Under the pieces are notes generated by a model that was not told the origin of the DNA, ran no database searches, and saw nothing but the letters and a program-made list of their open reading frames with translations. DNA of 64,000 bases from Chara braunii (Eukaryota; Streptophyta; Charophyceae; Charales; Characeae), in assembly GCA_003427395.1 (NCBI GenBank), contig BFEA01000170.1, positions 1,747,170-1,811,169 on the forward strand, given 5' to 3'. How positions within the stretch are numbered: the stretch's first letter is position 1; each line of letters starts with the position of its first letter. Both the position numbers and the translations under genes were made by a program. This document shows, piece by piece, positions 57,145 through 64,000 of this stretch.

Positions 57145-58902
57145 AGCTATCAGACCATAGGCAACCCTGAGACGGTTCAGATTGATATTCCAGGTAATAG
57201 CTGTTCCTAATTACCAAAGCATAGTCGTAAATACCGCAACCAAGCGAGCCACCAATTCCTACTCTGCTACAGAAATTATATCACAAACAAGCTGCACCCC
57301 GATGACTGGACTGTATGTAGTCTTCAAGGGATCACAATCCCATGATCCATTGTCCTGCCCTTCTCGTTCAGATGCGTAATTATAGCCAGGAGTACAGATG
57401 GCGATGATTAGCTGTAGCTCAGGAACCTGTCTCTCCTCCCTTCCTCCCGACTTCCGACCTTCTTCGAAAAACAAGCCATCAACGAATCCCCTGTCCTCCT
57501 CTTTCAGTTGCATTATTACAGCACAGGAGCATCGTATAGATGGCAGTGATTAGCTGTAGCTCAGGAAGAAGTCATGAACATCCATAGCAAACCACCCGAA
57601 CTTTGTGGCCTGTTCCCAACAGCATCCATATAGTATCTTGGTGATGAATGTGGCCCCTATTCCAACTTGGCCTGCGCTACAATATCCTACAGCATACTCA
57701 TCATGAGAACAAGGAAGCACACAATAGAGGAGGATACACAGTAGGTTAGGTAGCATCAATCAGGGAGGGTGGGGAGGGAGTAGGGGCGGATAGATTTTTT
57801 GGAAGCTCCCGATTTGGTCAAGCGGCCCCATCGGGCTGACGAAACATGCAACTTGAAGGGTATTGGTGGAAATTCCCAAAAGCTTTTTCACCAATATGTC
57901 ACCGGATTGGCTCATCAGGGGGGAGATCTACCCTTAGTTATCGTTCTGAAAGGGAGAGACAATCATAATGGGGGGAGGGGGTAGAAAGAATCGTTTCACG
58001 GAAGAGGGTGGAGGGGAAAGGTGGTGGGGGACAGAGCTTCGGCTTCATTACCGCAGCCGAACTTCCGGAAGATGACGATGCAAAGTTCATAGCAATGTAA
58101 CAGCCACTCCACTCAGCACAGAGGCCTTGGCAAAGTAGAGACACGAACGTTGGGTTTTGAACTGGGAGGTAGGGAGAAGTTTCAGGGGCGAACAGGGACG
58201 TAAAAGGAATGGGAGAAGACGAAGGTGGGGGAGCAGAGCATCTCAACGCAAGGGAGTCTCAACCATGGGGTGTTCCGCAGAGGCGCTTGTCGAGTAGAAG
58301 ATAGGCGATGGAACCCGCCGCGATGGATTGATTAACGCATCGTATCGAGTAGGGCAATGAGTAAGTTTGATTCTCCAGGCGAGTACTGGAGGGCGCATCG
58401 TATCGAGTAGGGCGATGAGTAAGTTTGATTCTGCCGACGAGTACTGGAGGGCTATTTCGGTTGGCGAGAGTAGCTAAATAGTAAAGCCACAGCTGTTGAG
58501 AGGAACTTGCCGCACCATTGTTCCTAAGGCAGACCCAGGAGCCTATCGCATTTGGAGGGTGCCTCAGGGGTGTCTCCCCTTTTTCTTGGAGAGAGCCCCG
58601 TTTTTTGCTGTTTATTGTCCCCTATTCCGAGTAAAAAAGGAGAGAGGTATCGGAGCAGGCTACTCTTGGCCTAATTCAGGCTATATTTTTTCGTTGAAGT
58701 TTTTCTTTTTGAGAGACGGAAAGCGGAGAAGAGGGAAAAAAAAAAATCACGGTTTTTTTGGGGGGGGAAATCTTTCCAGCTCATGCTTTTTTTTTTCTAT
58801 ATCCAGAAAAGAACAAAAATAATAAATGTTTCTTTTCCTTTTTCCTTTATTCTTTTTCTTTTTTTTTTCTTTTTTTTTTTTCTTTTTTGTTTTTTACATA
58901 CT
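57145..58902. other. Sequence between E and D; no recognised gene
   Basis: Two minus-strand open stretches (57513-57259, 57759-57550) have balanced composition, and a repeated ACAGCTAATCA-containing phrase occurs at 57395 and 57535, but no domain is recognised. A 58-bp unit is tandemly duplicated at 58336-58451. 58770-58890 is T-rich. Confidence 0.45.
58336..58451. repeat. Two-copy 58-bp tandem duplication
   Basis: CGCATCGTATCGAGTAGGGC begins at 58336 and again at 58394; both copies end GAGTACTGGAGGGC with a few differences. Confidence 0.88.
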
Positions 58903-59843
58903 TGCGAGGCCACAGCCTCTATGAGCCCCTTTCAGGCCCTTTTCAGCAGCACGTCGGCTGCCCTAAGTGAAGGCAGGCTCGTCGAGGACCTCAGGGCCTC
59001 TATTTTGGCCACCGCACAACTAAGGAAATTCAGGCAGTTGCGCAGCGCCAGTTGGTTGAAAGAATCCCAGGTCCTCTGCCGCCTGTTTGCATGTATCAAA
59101 AGCAGGCCCTGGGCTGGATATGGGGTATGGGCCAAACACAGGCCGAAGGCAGTTGGGCACAAGCAACCACCTCAGGCCCTAGGCCTGATCTGTATCGGGT
59201 TGGGCCTCAGCCTACCGGGGCCTACCGGAAGCTTCTTGGGAAAGGCCCAGCGCAGCCTGGGACAGAACGCAGGCAGGCCACTTCCATATAGCAAAGGGCC
59301 TGCCTCCGCATTTGGAATTCGGGTGCTGGCTGCATGCTGCGCAAGCGCTGCTGCGCTAGAACTGGCAGGCACTCACGCGCTCACGGGCGAGCAGGAAGGG
59401 GCAGGCAGCCATAGCCGAGCTGCGCTGCTGTGAGCTGGGTGAGGCGCAGGGTGGTCCTTGGGTGCAAGTGGCATGTGTGTTGGGGAACGAGGTTGTGAGT
59501 GAGGCGAGAGACATACCTGGTGCTGGAAGCGTGCGACATCAGTCACTGTATGCTCGTACTTCGGGAAAGCTGTTGACGTCATCTTCGGCATTGTAGTCCA
59601 GGCTAGATAGGATCTGCCATCTGTTGTCTTTGCGCCGAGCGCCAGATAGGTTATCAACATTGGTTCTTCGTTGATGATGATGATGAGACTATACCAGCAT
59701 TGTCAATTATGAACTTGTGGTATGCTCTTATTTGATGAAACTCGTGATGCAATTCTGCTCTTGGTTCGAGGTCGCGACTATCTGGTCTTATGTGTATGAT
59801 GTTGTTTGATTGCTGAAGTTCACTATTGCTCATCTTCCTTGCA
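58903..59843 (+). repeat. 5' LTR of element D
   Basis: Starts TGCGAGGCCACAGCCTC and ends CCTTGCA. It is homologous to the C LTRs (CCTAAGTGAAGGCAGG, GCCAGTTGGTTG, GCTCACGGGCGAGC). Confidence 0.9.
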
Positions 59844-59846
59844 ATT

Positions 59847-59858
59847 TGGTATCAGAGC
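59847..59858 (+). other. Primer-binding site of element D
   Basis: TGGTATCAGAGC, three bases after the LTR end. Confidence 0.92.
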
Positions 59859-61110
59859 TGTGGTACGATTGGGTTCATCTGGCGCTTGTCTTCTGCCTAT
59901 TGCGGTACATACATGCGGTCTGCTTGGTGAGTTGGGCCGTAAGTGGTGTGTAGTGAGGAGGGCAGAGACAAGTAAGTGGCGACCCAGGAGGTGAGGGGTA
60001 TCGCCAGGAAGGCTATGAGGTGTAATGTGGGTTCTGGATGGTGTGATGAGAACTATCTGATGTGCGATTGGTGCTAAGGTGGAACGGCATGTAATGCTGG
60101 TTGTGCCGAAGCAACGACTGGTCATCACAATCGGTGTCAGGTCATCTGGTGAGATTATCTCTATGGTTGGGTTCAGCTATTTGAGGTACGTTGCTCTTAA
60201 CCTTATCTACCCTCTTCGACACTTCTTACCGTGAGGATGTGTGCTCCATCTTGAGAGTCCTCTCATTGTGAGGAGTCGAGTGCGCTCAACCTTGAGAGTC
60301 GGCAATGTTCACGTGGAGCATCTGGGGGAAGATGGGCGGAGCTTTCTGAAGGGCCCTGGACGAAGCACTGGGTCCCAGTCATCATGCCAACCCACCGGGA
60401 GTAGAGCATGCATGCTTTGCTGCTTGTCCTTTGTTCGGCTCGCTGCGTTGTTAGATGGGTTACGAGGGGCAGGCCAGCCCTAAGTGGGAGACGAGACCGG
60501 GCGTCTTTAAATAAACACCGGAAGGGGAAACCATTGGTTGTGATCATCGTCCTGCTGCGACGTAAAATAATTCCTGATGACACTTGGGGGCGGTCGTTAA
60601 ATTGCCTCTGGATCAGCCAATGGTTGTAAGGCTCGTGCACACGAGGATAAACGCAGTGTAGGGCTGGCCGGCTCAGCAGCTACTCGGGGCACAGGGGTGG
60701 GCCGTGCACACCTTTAGTCACGCACTGTTCTCTGGAGAGCTCACGGACGCTGACGTCAAGTGACATTCCAGGGGAACTAAGGGAGGGGTAGATTTCAGGT
60801 GATAAGTTTGAGAAAAATTCCATACTGTCCTCATCCACACAAATGATTCTATTTTTATGTTTTGATTAGTTAGATGTACAACCATTTGACATCTGACAGA
60901 CAATATAATTAGAATTGTTTCCGTTCATTGTGCATTCTGTTCGCGGACTAATTGAACTAAAAATAGTTTCGTTTGTAGGAATCTGGCTTACCTGTTGGGC
61001 TCGAGTGTATGGTCTCTGACATAGCCACCAATTAATAAATTGGTTTGTGCACTATGTTGCGGTAGGCATTTAGAGTGCCCTAGTGCAGACAGTGTATAGT
61101 GCTGTAGCTT
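59859..61110 (+). other. Element D leader
   Basis: No gene. It has GCTAAGGTGGAACG (60071), AGGTACGTTGC (60184) and the conserved leader motif (60543-60617). Confidence 0.7.
60543..60617 (+). promoter_or_regulatory. Conserved leader motif, element D copy
   Basis: ATCATCGTCCTGCTGCGAC-GTAAAATAATT-CCTGAT, then GAC-(loop with GGGGG)-GTC, then GCCTCTGGATCAGCC. Confidence 0.65.
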
Positions 61111-61575
61111 ATGAGTGATAGGGAGGTTCCACAACCGGACGACCGACTCTTGCGTTCACGTAGACGTCTGATCGCCCACTTGGCTTTAGGACCAGAGGGC
61201 GACCGACATCTGTTCCGCCAGCTTAGAGAGAGGCAGCAGTAGCAGAGGAGGGCTAGAGCAGCGGAGGCTAGCAGGGCGCTCGTAAGTGAAGCTGCAGCTT
61301 CGGAAGCAATGGGTACCTCTGTGCAGCAGACTTCTAAGGCAGGTAGTTCAGGATCTGTAGGGTCAACAAGCTCTGCAGGGTCTACCGACTTTGTAGGGTC
61401 AACGGACTCTATAGGGTCAATGGTGGCACAGGCTTTGAATCAGTCCATTGGCATAATGGCAAGCCAACCTCTTGTGATGATTCCCGAGGAGATCGCCATA
61501 CAGCGAGCAGCTGATCGCGAGGCACAGCTACAACAGGCCTTGGGAGAGATTAAGGCTGAGAAAGAGAGAATATAG
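61111..61575 (+). pseudogene. Element D gag, N-terminal part with one stop
   Basis: Starts MSDREVPQPDDRLLRSRRR as in C1/C2. A single TAG at 61240-61242 replaces one Gln of the RQQQQ run (CAG to TAG). Beyond it come an Ala-rich stretch, a Gly/Ser-rich segment with repeated VGSTD units, and the coiled coil REAQLQQALGEIKAEKERI. The frame ends at TAG 61573 owing to a one-base indel relative to C1. Confidence 0.82.
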
Positions 61576-61588
61576 GAGAAGAGCCAAG

Positions 61589-63133
61589 ATGCAGCGGAGG
61601 CAAGAGGATGTTAGTGAGTTAGAGGAGATGGACCCAACAGAGATGGAGGATGACGTGAGAACCATACGGTCGGTCTTGTTAAGTGTAGTAGAGATGCAAG
61701 ATCACCAGACAGAGATCTTACAGGACATCCAACAGAGTCTTGCTGTGTTAGTCGGGCGAATGCAGGCGACACCATCACCGTCCGGGCCAGGTGCCTGGCC
61801 CGTTGTACATCCTCCTCCTTTTGTCCCATCGGTGACTGGGGTATCCCCATATACAGCTCCAACATCGGTCCAGCCCGTTTCCCTGGGTATGCCTTTGACA
61901 GGCGGGTTCTCAGCAGGTCCTAGTTTGCAGGTTCCTGTACAACCAGTGTATTACCAACCTCCGTCGCAGATTGCAGTTACAACGCAACCTGCTGTCTCGC
62001 AGTCTGTGCAGCCGCAGGGTACACAACCCCTGCAGCCAGTGCAACCACCTGCATCTCAGGGTCCACAGCCCAGTGGGATGCAGGGACCGGGACAAACCCA
62101 TTGGGTACCAAAGATGGCCATCGCCGCTCCTAAACCCTTCACAGGGGATAAGAGGGGCGAAGACCTCGACACTTGGTTGAGGGCAGTGCCGGTCTATGTC
62201 AAGTGTAACCTCACCTTGCAGCGCGAGGAAGTGCTTGTGCCTGCATCTTACCTAGAGGGTAGTGCAACAAGATGGTTGAGTGGTTTAGTACAACTACAGG
62301 GATACGGCCATGACTTTCAAGCTTGGGCGGTCACCCAGAAAATTGATGACTTCCTCAAGTTGGTGGAAGAAAGGTGGCATGATCCCCAGGAGGCCCAAAA
62401 GGCCACAAAAGCGATCCTGGCACTGCACACGAGGCAGTTCAAGTCAGTGAGGGAGGCCACCGACGTCGTAGAGCGTCTGATTTGTGTCCCTGGGGTGCGC
62501 TATGACCCCCAGGTTTTACTCACCTCCTACCTGAGATGCTTTCCTACGCCTCTCAGGAATCAGTTGGCAGGTGAGGCCAACATCAATGTTCACAACTTCC
62601 CCTCGTTTAGCAAGAAGGCCCTAGACCTTGAGGCGAAGATAGCGCATGGGCAGGCACCCACTACGGATGGTAGGAGAAAGTCACTGCCTCCCAACTGGAA
62701 GGCGAAGGGTCGCATTATGTTTGTCGATAATGATGGTTCAACCATCGAGTTAGACGACAACTTCCAGGAGGGAGTAGGTTCAGAGGCTGGCAGCGTTGAA
62801 GCTTCAGGGGGTGGAGTTGTCGCTGTCGTAGCTCAAAAAGGTAAGGTGACCGGTAGACGCCGTGGTGGCTCCCGGTCAAGGAGTCAAGTTGACCCCAACG
62901 CTCCCCCATGGGAGACAGCGGGTCTCACAGAGGACGTGTGGAGAGATCGGTATACACAGCAAGCTTGCATTCGTTGTGGTCAATACGGCCATAACCAATT
63001 CAAGTGTTGTAACAAAAAGGTGACCAAGAAGATCCCACCTACGATGGGGCAGGCGTTGGGATCCTCCCATCCCGTCGGTAGCAATGTAGCTATTACTTCT
63101 GGCACTGCTCCGGGAAACACGTCGGGCCAGTAG
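61589..63133 (+). CDS. Element D gag, main part: capsid and zinc knuckle
   Basis: 514 intact residues: QRRQEDVSELEEM coiled coil, Pro/Gln-rich linker, capsid PKPFTGDKRGEDLDTWLRAVPVYVK, ATRWLSGLVQLQGYGHDF, RQFKSVREATDVVERLICVPGVRYDPQ, FPSFSKKALDLEAKIAHG, and the intact knuckle C-IR-C-GQYG-H-NQFK-C near residue 467. It ends TAPGNTSGQ and TAG. GGGAAAC lies in phase (63112-63118), five codons before the stop. The listed Met is internal; the true start is 61111. It serves as the intact reference for the broken C1 gag. Confidence 0.92.
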   Translation: MQRRQEDVSELEEMDPTEMEDDVRTIRSVLLSVVEMQDHQTEILQDIQQSLAVLVGRMQATPSPSGPGAWPVVHPPPFVPSVTGVSPYTAPTSVQPVSLGMPLTGGFSAGPSLQVPVQPVYYQPPSQIAVTTQPAVSQSVQPQGTQPLQPVQPPASQGPQPSGMQGPGQTHWVPKMAIAAPKPFTGDKRGEDLDTWLRAVPVYVKCNLTLQREEVLVPASYLEGSATRWLSGLVQLQGYGHDFQAWAVTQKIDDFLKLVEERWHDPQEAQKATKAILALHTRQFKSVREATDVVERLICVPGVRYDPQVLLTSYLRCFPTPLRNQLAGEANINVHNFPSFSKKALDLEAKIAHGQAPTTDGRRKSLPPNWKAKGRIMFVDNDGSTIELDDNFQEGVGSEAGSVEASGGGVVAVVAQKGKVTGRRRGGSRSRSQVDPNAPPWETAGLTEDVWRDRYTQQACIRCGQYGHNQFKCCNKKVTKKIPPTMGQALGSSHPVGSNVAITSGTAPGNTSGQ

Positions 63134-63153
63134 GAATAGTAGTTGTTCCTGCT
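63112..63153 (+). promoter_or_regulatory. Programmed -1 frameshift module of element D
   Basis: GGGAAAC (63112-63118) in gag phase, 10-nt spacer, stem AGTAGGAA (63129-63136) with TTCCTGCT (63146-63153), 8 bp with one T-G pair, and a 9-nt loop. The pol frame (-1) is open through the site to the end of the window. Confidence 0.82.
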
Positions 63154-64000
63154 AGGGTCGAGGTGGTGGACACGCCCTCACCATCTCGAGAGATGGCCCA
63201 AGCTACTGACTCCAGCGTCGTCCCGCAAACACATTCAGACCCATCGAGCCTCTATTCGATGAATGTGTTTGAGTCCTTAGAGGAGCTAGAGGAGGAGTGG
63301 TCTAGATCAGACCCACTAGCTTCTTGGACGACATTGGTCAAAGCCGCGAAGGGTGAGATGTTCGTCAGCGAGGTGGTTATTGGCGGTCGCAAGGCCGGGG
63401 CCTATTATGACACTTGCTCGACTAGGAACTTCATTAGTCGCGCGTGCGTTGAAAGGTTGCGATTACAGGGGCAAGTGCAGCACCTGAGTCAACCTGTGGA
63501 GTCGACCTGTGCCAACAAACAACGCATGGTAGTCAACGACTACCTCCAAGATGTCGAGTGTTGTTTCCCGTACGCGGGCGGGGAATTGAGACATCGCGTC
63601 TCGTTCGTAGTGAGTGATGAACTCCCCATGGATATGTTGTTAGGTATGAACTACGTCTCCGTGGCACAGCCCCAGTTTGACTGGGACCGAAAAGTGGTCA
63701 AACACACTTTGCCAGGGGGGGGGACCGCCAGATTACATAAGTTTAAAGCTAGTAGTCTGATTGAGTCCCATGGATGCATGTGTGCGTCCGCGTTCTACAA
63801 TTATTATAAGCACAATCAGGAGGAGGGTATGTATCTAGTTTATGTCTCTGATGCAGGCGAGTTGGTGAAAATGTCGTCGGAGATAGAGGGAGTAGTCGCT
63901 AAGTACCCTGATCTATTTGAAGAGCCAACAGGGGTTGTTGAGAGGGAGGTCGTCCACGTGATAGAGATTATCCTAGGGTCTGGTATCCCAAAGGGTAGGA
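63115..64000 (+). CDS. Element D pol: protease and start of RT (partial, runs off the window)
   Basis: I read this frame by hand from the slippery site to base 64000 and found no stop. It begins ...KHVGPVGIVVVPARVEVVD and has no early Met, consistent with entry by frameshift. The protease block is AYYDTCSTRNFIS (Asp-Thr-Cys, not Asp-Thr-Gly), with LPMDMLLGMNYVSV. A linker GCMCASAFYNYYKHNQEEGMYLVYVSD and the RT entry (YPDLFEEPTGVVEREVVHVIEII) follow. This pol may be functional, so the DTC variant is notable. The 3' part is not visible. Confidence 0.9.

Larger units (their letters stand above)
58903..64000 (+). mobile_element. Element D: Ty3/Gypsy element, 5' part (continues beyond the window)
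   Basis: 5' LTR 58903-59843, PBS 59847-59858, leader with conserved motif, gag 61111-63133 and pol from 63112 to the window end. Sequence and start (MSDREVPQPDD) show it is the closest relative of array C, but its gag/pol junction and pol frame are intact. The 3' LTR is outside the window, so the target duplication cannot be checked; TACT precedes the LTR. Confidence 0.92.

Overview
This window is eukaryotic, repeat-dominated nuclear DNA with no recognisable host protein gene. Nearly all the coding potential belongs to nested Ty3/Gypsy LTR retrotransposons. They have the gag - protease - RT - RNase H - integrase order, and several end in a chromodomain-like C-terminus (chromovirus type). Primer-binding sites read TGGTATC(A/G)GAGC, complementary to the 3' end of initiator tRNA-Met as used by many plant elements, and there is a plant-type U6 snRNA-like block. 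I infer the green lineage (plant or streptophyte alga such as a charophyte); the species is not proven from sequence.

Layout. 1-9868: element G1 on the minus strand (3' LTR cut by the window edge, pol 627-4502, gag 4882-6282, long leader, PBS 8339-8350, 1.5-kb 5' LTR holding a MITE and a GA microsatellite). 9869-11109: G/T-rich sequence with a 120-base gap. 11110-33397: one large composite, element A, bounded by related LTRs and a TCCT target duplication. Its plus-strand gag/pol (21041-25212) is decayed and interrupted by a MITE. It is joined head-on at 25206-25212 to a minus-strand relative (element B, 25206-about 30.8 kb), followed by an 820-base gap and the A integrase C-terminus and 3' LTR. 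The A leader is swollen to 9 kb and contains a U6-like sequence and two arrays of structured hairpins (17.5-19.1 kb). 34004-47447: array C, three LTRs alternating with two internal regions (C1 full length but decayed, C2 lacking protease and RT), flanked by GTAT. 48158-57140: element E, nearly intact, LTRs about 99% identical, flanked by ACAG. 58903-64000: the 5' part of element D, with an intact pol frame running off the window.

How the parts work together. Gag forms the particle. Pol supplies protease, reverse transcriptase/RNase H and integrase. G1, E and D share a -1 frameshift module at the gag/pol junction: slippery GGGAAAC in gag frame, 10-nt spacer, 8-bp stem, 9-nt loop. The stem sequences are unrelated but the geometry is the same. 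A second conserved RNA-like block around GTTAAATAATT lies in the leader of five families (A, B, C, D, E). Stop codons in the decayed copies are mostly C-to-T or G-to-A changes, as expected of methylated, silenced repeats.

The most unexpected feature is the 17.5-18.3 kb array: seven copies of a near-constant sequence around CCATAAGTTTGG, each enclosed by a different inverted-repeat stem (five perfect at 7-10 bp). A second array of stem-conserved about 120-bp units lies just downstream. I do not recognise either in any known family.
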